DNA of 64,000 bases from Acinetobacter beijerinckii CIP 110307 (GTDB lineage Bacteria; Pseudomonadota; Gammaproteobacteria; Pseudomonadales; Moraxellaceae), in assembly GCF_000369005.1 (NCBI RefSeq), contig NZ_KB849765.1, positions 1,165,071 through 1,229,070 of the forward strand, read 5' to 3'. Positions 16,637 to 27,000 of the stretch are shown here, one piece after another. The position numbers and the translations under genes are program-made. The notes beneath the pieces were generated by a model. The model had not been told where the DNA came from, made no database searches, and was given only the letters and a program-made list of their open reading frames with translations. Position 1 is the first letter of the stretch. Every line of letters starts with the position of its first letter.

Positions 16637-16653
16637 ATGTTATAACATAACTA
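16637..16653 (-). promoter_or_regulatory. Probable Zur operator
   Basis: The core palindrome GTTAT AAC ATAAC (16639-16651) sits directly upstream of rpmE2 in an AT-rich promoter region. It resembles the GTTATA-centred Zur boxes of gammaproteobacteria. The target, a cysteine-free L31, is a standard Zur-regulated gene. Confidence 0.6.
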
Positions 16654-16814
16654 TGTGTGAAGTCAATTTTGAGTTTTTCAAGCCTACTCGAAGCTATGCT
16701 AGAGTCGGATTCATTGTATGAAATAGCAGATGAAAGTCGTAAAAATTATTTTACTAAATGAATATTTTTCTAAAATAACGAATATCATTCATAAAACTAA
16801 AATTTTAAAGATGC

Positions 16815-18107
16815 TTAACTGGGTACTAATTCTTCAAATAAATCATTCAGGTTGTCATGCACTTTGAGGTGAATGAGGTTCCAGTAATGTCCTGAAATGG
16901 TTCGATTAACCATTAATGTATCTGGAGACGGCTTAAATACATCCCAATATTTCAATGACTTTTTAACAAGTCGCATGCCATCATGATGTGATGAATTTTC
17001 AGCAAAATCATAATCTGTGCTAAGTGGACGTAATAAAATTTCAATCCATTGCACATACAACTCACTTGGGAACTTTTGTTTTTCTGCAATCGAATGTAGT
17101 TCAACTAGTAAGTCTTCAACCTGAGCAATATCTTCTTGACGAGCTGCATTAACCAGTGCTTTGAAGTGCTGAATGATTTCAGGTGAAAGTGTTTTGACGC
17201 TGCCATAATCATAAATAATCACGCTGCCATCTTCACGGAAAGCAAAATTGCCAGGATGTGGATCGCAATGGAAACGTTTTAGGAAAAATATTTCCTGTCC
17301 TAATGCTCGAATAAGACGACGACCTATTTGATTACGGGTTTCAACTGACCATGAACTTGCCGTTTCAATGGACTCGCCTTGTTCAAGGCTTAAAGTGAGG
17401 ACGCGCCGAGATGAGTATTCTTTATAAACTTGAGGAATGATAATTTGCATATCCAGCTTTTCATGGAATGTTTTAAAGACTTCTAAATTCTGCGCTTCAA
17501 TTTCGTAATTCAATTCAGCTGAAAGACTTTCTTGGATTTCTTGAAATAGTTGATCTTGTAGCTTCTTATCAATCTTGATGACACCCATTAAGCGCAATGC
17601 CAAACGGACTTGTTTCAAGTCACTTTCACAGGCTTGGTCAACGCCTGGATATTGTACTTTCACCACAACGGCTTGCCCATTCGGGAGTACGGCACGATGC
17701 ACTTGACCAATAGAGGCTGCTGCAAAAGGTTCAGATTCAAAAGAACTAAAGATTTGGTTTAAAGGTTTTCCGAGTTCTTTTTCAACTTGTTGTTGAATCG
17801 CAGCGAATGGCATAGCGGGGGCTTGGCGCTGTAATTTGGCAATTGCTTTCGCCACTTCAGGTGGGAAAATATCTTTGTATTGAGATGCAATTTGTCCCAC
17901 TTTCATCACCGCACCTTTCATTTCTCCAAGGGTGTCAGCAATCTGCAAGCCGATATCTTGGAACAACTGGCTACGTGCCGCATTTTTTTGTTCTTCATCT
18001 GCGGTTAGATTTCGAATTGAATTGGCCACACTTTTGCTAGCAATACTTGCGGTCATACCCGCCAGTTTTAAAAAACGCTTACTGGGAGAGCTTGCATGTT
18101 TTGCCAT
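16815..18107 (-). CDS. ABC1/AarF-family atypical kinase
   Basis: This 430-residue protein belongs to the UbiB/ADCK family, whose members support ubiquinone synthesis or lipid handling. Visible hallmarks are the KxGQ motif (GAVMKVGQIASQ), the alanine-rich loop PFAAASIGQVHRA replacing the P-loop, the ATP lysine VVVKVQYPG, the catalytic HCDPHPGNF and the metal motif IIYDYGSVK. It lacks the C-terminal membrane helices of UbiB, so it is more likely an ADCK1-like paralogue. It is a single gene with no obvious partner. Confidence 0.88.
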   Translation of the reverse strand: MAKHASSPSKRFLKLAGMTASIASKSVANSIRNLTADEEQKNAARSQLFQDIGLQIADTLGEMKGAVMKVGQIASQYKDIFPPEVAKAIAKLQRQAPAMPFAAIQQQVEKELGKPLNQIFSSFESEPFAAASIGQVHRAVLPNGQAVVVKVQYPGVDQACESDLKQVRLALRLMGVIKIDKKLQDQLFQEIQESLSAELNYEIEAQNLEVFKTFHEKLDMQIIIPQVYKEYSSRRVLTLSLEQGESIETASSWSVETRNQIGRRLIRALGQEIFFLKRFHCDPHPGNFAFREDGSVIIYDYGSVKTLSPEIIQHFKALVNAARQEDIAQVEDLLVELHSIAEKQKFPSELYVQWIEILLRPLSTDYDFAENSSHHDGMRLVKKSLKYWDVFKPSPDTLMVNRTISGHYWNLIHLKVHDNLNDLFEELVPS

Positions 18108-18265
18108 ATGTGCTTGACCTCAGACGACCATTTTAAAGTGATTCTTTGATCATAGGCGACAAAACTTAAATTGCCTATAACAAAATGTTAAGTGATGTAA
18201 GTATTCAATTATGGTGAGCAGCAGAAGAATCTGAATAGCAGCAATCTACAAGAAAGGAATTTCAA

Positions 18266-18299
18266 AATAGGGACATTACCTCTATGTAATGTCCCTATT
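18266..18299 (-). terminator. Long hairpin terminator after abeM
   Basis: A perfect 14-bp stem AATAGGGACATTAC / GTAATGTCCCTATT with a 6-base loop is followed on the minus strand by TTTTG. It lies 43 bases beyond the abeM stop. The stem is unusually long for a plain terminator. Confidence 0.75.
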
Positions 18300-18341
18300 G
18301 GCAGCGTATCTATGCCGCCTGTAATTGGAATCGGAAATAAT

Positions 18342-19691
18342 TTATATATTTTGTGCCAAACGTTTATTGTTCAAATATAAACGTCCAATCAGTAGAACGC
18401 AGGCAATGGTTAAACCAATAATTAAGCCGAGCCAAACACCTGCAACGCCCCAAATGGTATAGCGAGCTAAATACAAACCGATTGGGAAAGCAATCACCCA
18501 ATACGCCATAAGGGTAATCCACATCGGTGCTTGTGTATCTTGCATACCACGTAAGCATCCTGCAGCACTGACTTGCCATGCATCCATCAATTGATATGCC
18601 ATAGCAAACCAGAGTAAGTACATCGCGACTGGAATAACGTTAATATCAGTGGTGTAGATCGCTACAATATAAGGACGAGCAACAGCAATTAAGGTCATGG
18701 TAATGGCTGCAAAAACAGTTGCGCTGATCAAGCCAACAGTTTGTACTTGACGCATTGCTTGCCAGTTCTGTTCACCATAATACATACCAACTCGAATTGT
18801 CAGGGCGATGGCGAGTGATAAAGGAATCATGAACAACTGTGAGGTGACCGAAATCGCAATCTGGTGCGCTGCGATCGCATTTTCACCCAATGGACTCAGC
18901 ACAATAGCGCCCGTACTAAAAATACTGACCTCAAAGAAAACTGCTAAACCGATGGGAAAGCCAAGTTTTAAAATTCGTTTAACCCATGTTGGATCAATTT
19001 TTTCCCATTTTGTGAAAATTGGTGCTTGTTTGTATGCTTTTGCTTTTGAAATATAAATGGCTAAGGTAATGAACATTAACCATTGTAAAATTGCCGTTGC
19101 GAAACCACAGCCCGCACTTCCTAAAGCTGGAATTGGTCCAAAGCCATACATGAAAATCATATTTAATGGGATAAGAACTAACAGTGCAGCTAAGCTAATC
19201 ACAGTTACAGGACGTGGATGCCCTAAAGCTTCTGAGTAACTGCGTAAAGCGGCATACATCATCACCGCAGGCATACCAAAGCCAATCGCGTGTAAAAAGA
19301 GACTCGCCTTTGGTAATAAGCTTTCAGGCACACCAAACAAGGGTAAAAACATAGGCATACATTGCAAAATAAGCATTGCAACAATACCGAGGATTACAGC
19401 AACCCATAGTGACTGACGAGCAATCGTTGGAATCTTTTCAGGTGTTTTAGCACCACGTGCTTCCGCAACCAAAGGTGTCGTTGCAATCATGATTCCTGCA
19501 AATAAAAGCATAATAGGAATCCACAAACCGACGCCAACTGCAATCGCTGCAAGATCGGCAGCTGATAAGTGTCCCGCCATTATGGTATCAACCAAACCTA
19601 GACCAGCTTGCGCAAACTGTGTGATAAGTATAGGAAGCATGAGATGGAATAGTTGTTTAAGTTCAAATCGCTTGGTTGTAGCGTGGGGCAC
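18342..19691 (-). CDS. abeM: MATE-family multidrug efflux pump AbeM
   Basis: This 449-residue, twelve-helix inner-membrane protein exports cationic drugs in exchange for H+ or Na+. It reads closely like A. baumannii AbeM, e.g. LKQLFHLMLPILITQFAQAG, DTIMAGHLSAADLAAIAVG and AAGCLRGMQDTQAPMWITL. Many conservative changes suggest an orthologue in another Acinetobacter species. The start is a GTG at 19691 with AAGAG upstream. The next gene upstream (YdcZ-type) lies 30 bases away on the same strand, so the two may be cotranscribed. Confidence 0.9.
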   Translation of the reverse strand: MPHATTKRFELKQLFHLMLPILITQFAQAGLGLVDTIMAGHLSAADLAAIAVGVGLWIPIMLLFAGIMIATTPLVAEARGAKTPEKIPTIARQSLWVAVILGIVAMLILQCMPMFLPLFGVPESLLPKASLFLHAIGFGMPAVMMYAALRSYSEALGHPRPVTVISLAALLVLIPLNMIFMYGFGPIPALGSAGCGFATAILQWLMFITLAIYISKAKAYKQAPIFTKWEKIDPTWVKRILKLGFPIGLAVFFEVSIFSTGAIVLSPLGENAIAAHQIAISVTSQLFMIPLSLAIALTIRVGMYYGEQNWQAMRQVQTVGLISATVFAAITMTLIAVARPYIVAIYTTDINVIPVAMYLLWFAMAYQLMDAWQVSAAGCLRGMQDTQAPMWITLMAYWVIAFPIGLYLARYTIWGVAGVWLGLIIGLTIACVLLIGRLYLNNKRLAQNI

Positions 19692-19721
19692 AAAAAAATA
19701 CTCTTATTAAAATGAGGGGAA

Positions 19722-20183
19722 TTAGCGCTGTAGTGTGAGTAAAACGCCAATAAAGATGACAATACTACCGATTACGCGTTGCCAATTAATCGATACTTTT
19801 TCGGTTCCTAACCACCCAAATTGGTCAAGTAACATTGAAATAAACAACTGTCCGAAAATGACTAAGCCTGAAAAAGTTAAAAATCCGAGCTTTGGTGCAG
19901 TATAAATGCTCATACTAATCGCATAAACCCCAAGACAGCCGCCAATCCATAAAAACCATGGAATTTGTGAAAGTTCACTTAAATTTGGTTTGCTTGCACT
20001 TTGAAAATAAACCAAAACGGCTAATACGACTGTACCGACTAAAAAAGAAAGAAGAGCCGCTTGCAGTGGGGATTGTAGATGTTCACGTAGTTGCGCATTA
20101 ATCGCGGTTTGAAATGCCATTGCCACTCCTACACCTAAAGCAAGAGGAAGAAAAAGAAGCAATTGACTTGAAATTTTAATCAT
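19722..20183 (-). CDS. YdcZ/DUF606-type small DMT transporter
   Basis: This 153-residue protein has five hydrophobic segments. It has the pattern of the DUF606 half-size drug/metabolite transporters: LGVGVAMAFQTAINAQLRE, WFLWIGGCLGVYAISMSI, and GLVIFGQLFISMLLDQFGWLG. Members work as homo- or hetero-dimers. The substrate is unknown. It lies directly upstream of abeM on the same strand. Confidence 0.85.
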   Translation of the reverse strand: MIKISSQLLLFLPLALGVGVAMAFQTAINAQLREHLQSPLQAALLSFLVGTVVLAVLVYFQSASKPNLSELSQIPWFLWIGGCLGVYAISMSIYTAPKLGFLTFSGLVIFGQLFISMLLDQFGWLGTEKVSINWQRVIGSIVIFIGVLLTLQR

Positions 20184-20296
20184 ATTATCCGTCTAATTGT
20201 TGTTTGTCGTTCCAGTCTAACTGAATACGTAGATGATGATAAGCCGATTGATGGAGTCATGTTAAAATAACAAAATTCTAGTATCGAGCTTCTATT

Positions 20297-21451
20297 TTGA
20301 GTCAATTAAACCCAGCCAGTATTCCACTTTCACTTTATATTCATATGCCTTGGTGTGTGCGGAAATGTCCGTATTGTGATTTTAACTCGCATGCTGTTCC
20401 TGATGGGCAATTGTCAATGGATTTGGAGCAGCAATATCTTGCTGCATTAGTGGCTGATTTTGAAACTCAAGTCGGAATGGCACAAGGTCGAACAATTCAT
20501 AGTGTGTTTATTGGCGGTGGGACACCATCGTTGATTTCTGCAAAGGGTTATCAATGGTTATTTGATCAACTTAAAGGACTTTTAGCTTTTGACGAAAACT
20601 GTGAGATTACTTTAGAAGCAAATCCTGGCACTGTTGAGCATGACCCATTTAAAGACTATTTAGCCGTTGGAATTAATCGCCTATCTCTAGGTGTGCAAAG
20701 TTTTGATTCTGAGCATTTACAGCGTTTAGGACGTATTCATTCAGCGAATAATGCTTTAGATGCGATCCAACAGGCACGTCAGGCGGGTTTTGAGCGCGTT
20801 AATGTCGACTTGATGCATGGTTTGCCACAACAAAGCCTAGAGCAAGCATTAAATGATCTGAAACTTGCTGTAGAGCAAGGTGCGACACATATCAGTTGGT
20901 ATCAGTTGACTATAGAGCCAAATACTGTTTTCTTTAGAACTCAGCCTGTCTTACCTCAAGATGAAGTTTTAGAAGAGATTCAAGCACAAGGTGAAGCTTA
21001 TCTGAAAGCCAATGGCTACATTAATTATGAAGTTTCTGCATGGCGAAAAGAAAAGCCTTCAGCACATAATTTAAATTATTGGCAATTTGGGGATTATCTA
21101 GCGATTGGTGCAGGTGCTCATGGAAAAGTGACACGACCTGATGGAATTTATCGTTTTCAGAAAACCCGTTTACCGAAAGATTATTTAGCTAAAGTGCCTG
21201 CTGAGCATGGGCAAATGAAACGCATTGAAGCAGAGGAGTTGCCCTTTGAGTTTATGATGAATGCTTTGCGTTTAAATAATGGTGTCAATTCCGAATTTTA
21301 TGCGCAAAGAACGGGTCTTGAATTGAATGATTTAGATGCAACGCTAAAACAATTGCGTGAGAAGAAATTATTGATTGCCGATGTGAATCGAATTGCTTGT
21401 ACAGAGCAGGGGCATATCTTTTTAAATTCTGTTTTGGAAGCATTTTTATAA
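20297..21451 (+). CDS. hemW: Radical SAM haem chaperone HemW
   Basis: This 384-residue protein has the radical-SAM cluster motif C20-x3-C24-x2-C27 (CVRKCPYCDF), SVFIGGGTPSLIS, RLSLGVQSFD and the C-terminal HemN-like domain. HemW delivers haem to respiratory proteins and lacks coproporphyrinogen oxidase activity. The extra N-terminal Cys of HemN is absent here. The start is a TTG at 20297; the next ATG would cut into the radical-SAM core. A hairpin downstream (21464-21491) closes the unit. Confidence 0.92.
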   Translation: MSQLNPASIPLSLYIHMPWCVRKCPYCDFNSHAVPDGQLSMDLEQQYLAALVADFETQVGMAQGRTIHSVFIGGGTPSLISAKGYQWLFDQLKGLLAFDENCEITLEANPGTVEHDPFKDYLAVGINRLSLGVQSFDSEHLQRLGRIHSANNALDAIQQARQAGFERVNVDLMHGLPQQSLEQALNDLKLAVEQGATHISWYQLTIEPNTVFFRTQPVLPQDEVLEEIQAQGEAYLKANGYINYEVSAWRKEKPSAHNLNYWQFGDYLAIGAGAHGKVTRPDGIYRFQKTRLPKDYLAKVPAEHGQMKRIEAEELPFEFMMNALRLNNGVNSEFYAQRTGLELNDLDATLKQLREKKLLIADVNRIACTEQGHIFLNSVLEAFL

Positions 21452-21463
21452 TCGAAAATGAAA

Positions 21464-21491
21464 GAGCCTTAAACAGCGATATTTAAGGCTC
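21464..21491 (+). terminator. Hairpin after hemW
   Basis: A perfect 10-bp stem GAGCCTTAAA / TTTAAGGCTC with an 8-base loop lies 12 bases after the hemW stop. The following T tract is weak (ATATTACTTT). Confidence 0.6.
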
Positions 21492-21535
21492 ATATTACTT
21501 TGTCATCATTTAGAAAGATAATGAGCACAAAATAA

Positions 21536-21566
21536 AAAAACCTCATCAGAATATGATGAGGTTTTT
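21536..21566 (-). terminator. Terminator of the tRNA-Lys cluster
   Basis: A stem AAAAACCTCATCA / TGATGAGGTTTTT with a 5-base loop lies 6 bases beyond the last tRNA-Lys on the minus strand and is followed there by a T run. It is symmetric enough to act in both directions. Confidence 0.85.
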
Positions 21567-21572
21567 AGAATT

Positions 21573-21648
21573 TGGTGGGTCGTCCGCGATTCGAACGCGG
21601 GACCAACGGATTAAAAGTCCGCTGCTCTACCAGCTGAGCTAACGACCC
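21573..21648 (-). tRNA. tRNA-Lys (anticodon UUU), copy 3 in transcription order
   Basis: The minus strand folds as a 76-base cloverleaf. It has a GGGTCGT/ACGACCC acceptor stem, an anticodon loop CTTTTAA with UUU anticodon, a GTTCGAATC T-loop and an encoded 3' CCA. It is one of three identical copies. Confidence 0.97.
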
Positions 21649-21670
21649 AATAAGGGTTCAAAACATAAGA

Positions 21671-21746
21671 TGGTGGGTCGTCCGCGATTCGAACGCGGGA
21701 CCAACGGATTAAAAGTCCGCTGCTCTACCAGCTGAGCTAACGACCC
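21671..21746 (-). tRNA. tRNA-Lys (anticodon UUU), copy 2
   Basis: This 76-base tRNA gene with encoded CCA is identical to its two neighbours. The 22-base spacers on both sides are also identical, giving an exact 98-base period. Confidence 0.97.
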
Positions 21747-21768
21747 AATAAGGGTTCAAAACATAAGA

Positions 21769-21844
21769 TGGTGGGTCGTCCGCGATTCGAACGCGGGACC
21801 AACGGATTAAAAGTCCGCTGCTCTACCAGCTGAGCTAACGACCC
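21769..21844 (-). tRNA. tRNA-Lys (anticodon UUU), copy 1 (promoter-proximal)
   Basis: This 76-base cloverleaf is identical to the other two copies. It is the first in the minus-strand transcription unit; the presumed promoter lies to its right, in 21845-21960, which is AT-rich. Confidence 0.97.
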
Positions 21845-22028
21845 AAAGCAAGTATCTAAGCATCGCTTAAATATGCTACACAAGAAAAACTAATTCGTTC
21901 TAAATGTGTCTTTGTTTTGATGTTGCGTATTCTAGCAAGTTATTCAGCTAACACAAGAGGAAATTTAAAAACATGTGCATGATTGTTTATAAAAAGCACG
22001 ATTTCCTCTTATTTAGCTAAAAAATAAA

Positions 22029-23870
22029 CTAGAAACGGTATTGATAACTTTGAATATTCTCAAAGATCTCGCTATTTACATCACAATAACTCGTTGCGCC
22101 AGGTAATAAAACCAGTAGACGTTCAGATGTTTTATTTGGATTAAATGCATCTTCTTTCAGTTTATTCTTTTGGTATTTAAATGTACCAGTTGTTTCAACT
22201 TTCTCTTGCACGCGTAAGAAAACAGGAATCGCGTAAGACGGCAAGCATTTCTTGAAGACACTGACCATTTCACTTAAATCAGTTTCATTCAGCTCTTGTC
22301 CCTCTACCAGTGTAATCGCTGCCATACCTGCACGACCATTGGTATTTGGAATTTCTACGCCATAAACCACAGCTTCTGCGATTTTTTCATATTCGCAGAC
22401 CATGTTTTCAACTTCAGTTGTGGAAACATTTTCGCCTTTCCAGCGGAAAGTATCTCCTAAGCGATCTACAAACTGTGCATGACGGAAGCCAATATCACGG
22501 ACTAAGTCACCTGTATTGAAGTATGAATCACCTTGTGTAAATACATCTTTCAAAATGACAGATTTATTCTTCTCAGGATCTGTATAACCATCAAATGGTG
22601 AGCGGCTCGTGATCTTACCGACCAGTAAGCCGACTTCACCTGTTTTGACTTTTTTGCAATAGCCTTTTTTATCGCGCACCAGTTCGTTCTTTTCTTTATC
22701 AAACTCAACAATCGCGTAAGGTGTTGGAGAGAAGCCAACCGTATTATCAAAGTTAAAGATATTACTAAAGCCAACGTTCCCTTCACTTGATGCATAAAGT
22801 TCTAAAACTTCCTCTACACCAAAGCGTTCTTTGAATTTACCCCAGATATTAGGACGCATCCCATTACCGATCATTTTCGTCACACGATGACCACGATCTA
22901 AATCAGTGGCAGGTGCATCGATCAAGTAACGACATAGTTCACCAACATAACCGATAGCTGAAGCATTAAACTTCTGAACATCTTTCCAGAATGAACTGGT
23001 TGAATATTTACGTTTCACAGCAAGTGTTGCACTACCAGCAATCACGCCACACCAGCACACAACCACACCAGTAGCATGGTAGAGAGGCAAGGTCACATAC
23101 ATCACATCATCTTTACCAAGATTTAAGATATGACCATAAGTACCGTAAGCAAGTGTCCAACGGCTATGTGTGAAGATGACTGCTTTTGGTAAACCCGTCG
23201 TACCAGAGGTATAGATATAAAATAATCCATCTTTACCAGTTACAGTACGTGTGGTTGATGGATTAAATTTTGGAAATTGGTCAATTTGCTCAGCGAGATT
23301 AACGTAACCTTTTGGTGCTTTGCCTGCATTTTTACGTGTTTCTTGATCGGCAAACCAATGGAAGCGATCTTCTGCTATCTTTAATTCTTGACGTGCTTCA
23401 TCAATTGCAGCACGAACCTCTTCGCCCGCAATAACAGCAATTGGATTGACCAAATTGATACTATGAGCCAGTACTTTACCGACCTGTGAGGTATTAACGA
23501 GAGCAATCGTTACGCCAATTTTAGCCAAAGCAACGATTGTTGCAATGAGCTCAGGACGGTTTTCCACCATCACTGCAATAACATCACCTTTTTTAGCACC
23601 AATCGATAAATAGTAATGTGCAATTTGGTTTGCCCATTCATTTAAAGCTTGATAGCTATAGCTTTGTTCTTCATATAGCAGTGCGATACCCTGTGGATTA
23701 CGCTTGACTGCTTTTTCAAAGGCGATCCCTAAACCTGCTGGTGAAGTTGGCGTACGAATATAGGCCTGCTTAAGTCCATTGAGGATATGAGGTACTTTAG
23801 TGATGAAATTTGGGAGTCGAGTTGCAACATCACCAAGCGTAATAATATCGGTCTGCGTAGTTTGGCTCAT
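22029..23870 (-). CDS. Long-chain acyl-CoA synthetase, FATP type
   Basis: This 613-residue adenylate-forming enzyme activates long or very long fatty acids to acyl-CoA. The AMP-binding motif FYIYTSGTTGLPKAVIFTH is present. The FATP/VLCS-specific segment ELYASSEGNVGFSNIFN, the motif NTGDLVRDIGFRHAQFVDRLGD and the terminal RWKGENVSTTEVE are also present. These place it with SLC27/FadD6-type enzymes rather than FadD. It is a single gene on the minus strand, with the tRNA-Lys cluster downstream and rne upstream. Confidence 0.9.
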   Translation of the reverse strand: MSQTTQTDIITLGDVATRLPNFITKVPHILNGLKQAYIRTPTSPAGLGIAFEKAVKRNPQGIALLYEEQSYSYQALNEWANQIAHYYLSIGAKKGDVIAVMVENRPELIATIVALAKIGVTIALVNTSQVGKVLAHSINLVNPIAVIAGEEVRAAIDEARQELKIAEDRFHWFADQETRKNAGKAPKGYVNLAEQIDQFPKFNPSTTRTVTGKDGLFYIYTSGTTGLPKAVIFTHSRWTLAYGTYGHILNLGKDDVMYVTLPLYHATGVVVCWCGVIAGSATLAVKRKYSTSSFWKDVQKFNASAIGYVGELCRYLIDAPATDLDRGHRVTKMIGNGMRPNIWGKFKERFGVEEVLELYASSEGNVGFSNIFNFDNTVGFSPTPYAIVEFDKEKNELVRDKKGYCKKVKTGEVGLLVGKITSRSPFDGYTDPEKNKSVILKDVFTQGDSYFNTGDLVRDIGFRHAQFVDRLGDTFRWKGENVSTTEVENMVCEYEKIAEAVVYGVEIPNTNGRAGMAAITLVEGQELNETDLSEMVSVFKKCLPSYAIPVFLRVQEKVETTGTFKYQKNKLKEDAFNPNKTSERLLVLLPGATSYCDVNSEIFENIQSYQYRF

Positions 23871-24002
23871 ATCAATCCTGTTTATTTTTCGATCAGTCCA
23901 AATGGCTATCTGTTAAAACACAACCATTAACATCATTGTTGTTGATGCTGTTTGTAATGGTAATTCCCTAGAGTAATCAACCTAATCTGACAAAATAACA
24001 AA

Positions 24003-24032
24003 AAAGCCTAGTCATCGAAATGACTAGGCTTT
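24003..24032 (-). terminator. Terminator of rne
   Basis: A 12-bp stem AAAGCCTAGTCA / TGACTAGGCTTT with loop TCGAAA is followed on the minus strand by a T run. It lies 25 bases past the rne stop. Confidence 0.85.
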
Positions 24033-24057
24033 GGCTTATTACGTGCAATTTAGCAAA

Positions 24058-27000
24058 TTACTCGTTCCCTACGGTTGCTTTTTTCGGTGGACGACCACGA
24101 GGACGGCGAGGACGCGCTGATTTATCTTTATCAACTTCACCTTCTTCAGTCACAGCAACTTGCTCTTTTTTATCAGCAAGTTCAGGTGCCTTGGCAGTAA
24201 CTTCTTCAGTTGCTTCTACGGCAGTAGTTTCATTTTCAGCAACTGGCTGTTGTTCTGAAATTTCAACTGCTGCAACCTCGGTAGCTGTTTCAACTGTTTC
24301 AACTGTTTCCGCAGTTTGAAGTTCTAAAGGCTGTTGTTCAGGTGCTGTAATTGTTACTTCTGCTTGAGTTGCAACAACTTCTTCAGACACTTTTACTTCT
24401 TCTTTCGATTCAGTATTTTCCACAGCAGGTGAACTTACATTAGACGCAATATGTGCTTCTTTTGCTTGTTCAGCCGCTAATTTCGCTAAACGGCGGCGTT
24501 CACGTGGATCATTTGCTACACGAACTTGCGTGTCTACAGATGGTGTTAGAGCCAATACTGGAGCTGGTTCGACTTCTTCAGTAGGCTTTTGTGTTGGAAG
24601 TTCAACGTCACGAGTAACAGGACGTTTTTCCTCAGTAACAGCAGTTTCAACTGTTAGAGTACTTACATACTGATCAACGAACTTTTGTAAAGCACGGTTG
24701 AATGTTGTAATCAAGCCAAACTGCTCGATTAAAATCGTGCAATCTTCACCATATACATGACGAATTAAGCTACCCACAGTGTACTGTCCTAAGGTTGGAA
24801 CTTGAGATGGTACAACTTTAGGTGTACTCGCTTTCTGCTGCGATTGAGCTTTACGTTGTTCGCGATGGCGTGAACGTGGGTCGTTACTAGCGCGTTTTGC
24901 TGGCGTAACTGCTGGTTCTGCTACCTCTGTCGTTTCGACTACAGCTTCCTGAACTGGAGCAGGGGTTTCAACTGTTTCGACAACTGTCGTCGGTGCAGTT
25001 TCAACTTTTGCAGTCGGCTCTGGCGATTGCTGTGCATTGAGCGCAACAATTTCGCTTTGTCCTTGATCAATGTTCACAATCAAGGCTGTGTTCATTGCTT
25101 CTGCACGAGGAGCTTCAATCACATCAACTTTAACTTGTTGAGGATTATTGACTACTGGAGCAGCGGTTGGAACTTCATTCAAAACGCTTTGGTCGCGATG
25201 ACGATTTGGACGATTTGAACGCTGTTGATTGTTGCGATCACGACGTGGCAATGGGTTTGAGTCATTACCATGTACAGCGACATCATTATGTTGCGGCTGA
25301 TTTTGATGCTCTTGTGGTTGTTGGCGTTTTTGTTGACGCTTTAACTCACGTTGCTCTTGGCGTGATGGTTGTTCTTGACGTGAAGAAACTTGAGCAACTT
25401 CTTCATGTACTTGGGCTTGTTGCTCATGTGCATGGACGTGTTGTTCACGTTGTTCTTTATGTTTACGTTTCTTCGGATTTTGAGATTGGTTTGGACGATG
25501 AGATTTTTCATCTTTCTCAAATGTCTCTCTCGCTTCTTGCTTCACAGGTGCTTGTGACATATAAGCGTTATTAGCGGTTGGAGCGACAGTTTCAGTCGGC
25601 GCAACAGCAACATTGACCTGACCAAATTGACCACGGCTCACTGCACCGTTATTAATCATTTGTTCAATTGATGCTGCGGCATTTTGAGCAGAACGTGATT
25701 GATCAATGGTTTGAGCTTGTTTTTGAACAAATAAGTTTTCTAACCAAGCGCACGGACTAGCAGACTTTTGTGTGGTCGCTTGAGTTTGCTTTGGTTGAGC
25801 AGCTTGTTGTGGCGCATTTTTCTTTTGCGCTGTGGCCGCATTATTTTGAGCAGGAGCAGCATGATGATGCTCTGCTTCTTCTAAATGCCAGTCAGAAGAT
25901 TCATAACCTAATTCTTTTTCACTTGAACGTGTTGCTTCAGTACGTTCGTAGCTTGATGGGGCAAAGCCATCTGGATTGAACTGAATTTGATAATGTGGTG
26001 TTTCTAAATGAGGGTGAGGTAATACCGTTACACGAACATTTGAAGTTTGTTCTAAATAAACCAAGCTATGGCGTTTTTCATTCAATAAGAAGGCTGCAAT
26101 TTCAACAGGCACTTCAACTTGAACTTCACCTTGGCGTTCACGTAAAGCAATTTCTTCGACCTTACGCATAATCGAAAGTGAAAGCGAACGTAAGTCACGT
26201 ACCATACCTGTACCATGACAGCGTGGGCACACATAACCAGTCGCTTCTTCTAAAGAAGGACGTAAACGTTGACGGCTCATTTCCATAAGACCGAAACGTG
26301 AAAGCTGACCGAATTGAATACGTGCGCGATCGCTTTGCGTTGCTTCACGTAATTTTGCTTCAACCATACGCTGGTTGCGGTCTTTGGTCATGTCGATGAA
26401 ATCGATAACAACCAAACCACCGATATCACGTAGACGAAGTTGACGTGCAATTTCTTCAGCTGCTTCTAAGTTAGTATTGAGCGCTGTTTCTTCAACATCA
26501 TGACCACGTGTTGATTTCGCAGAGTTAATATCGATTGATACCAACGCTTCAGTCTGGTCAATCACAATTGAACCGCCAGATGGAAGTTTCACTTCACGTT
26601 CGTAAGCCGTTTGAATTTGGCTTTCAATGCCAAAATGAGCAAACAGTGGCTCATTCAAGGTATACGTTTTTAATTTATCGAGCTGACGTGGCATGACCGC
26701 TTTCACGAAGTTATATGCTTCGTTGTATGCTTGTTCGCTATCAATCAGAATTTCTGCAACGTCATCACGTAAGTAATCACGAATTGCGCGAGTTACAACA
26801 CCTGCTTCTTGATGAACCATCATTGGTGATGGACCAGAACTTGCTGAACCTTGAATTTGAGCCCAAAGATCGAGCAAATGTTGTAAGTCGAGTTGTAACT
26901 CTTCTTGGGTACGTCCAATTCCCGCTGTACGCACGATTACGCTCATGCCACGCGGTAAATTCAAAGACGCTAAAATTTCTTTCAACTCTTCACGAACTGA

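Noticed and set aside
21573..21844. Regular 98-base repeats that might suggest a CRISPR-like array
   Set aside because: The repeats are tRNA-Lys genes with cloverleaf folds, and the spacers are identical rather than unique.
24020..24319. Plus-strand frame with Ser/Val-rich low complexity opposite rne
   Set aside because: It is the complement of the low-complexity RNase E tail; its repetitive composition is explained by rne.
25167..25574. A 135-codon plus-strand frame rich in His, Val and Asp opposite rne
   Set aside because: It is antisense to the basic Gln/His-rich C-terminal part of RNase E and has no ribosome site.
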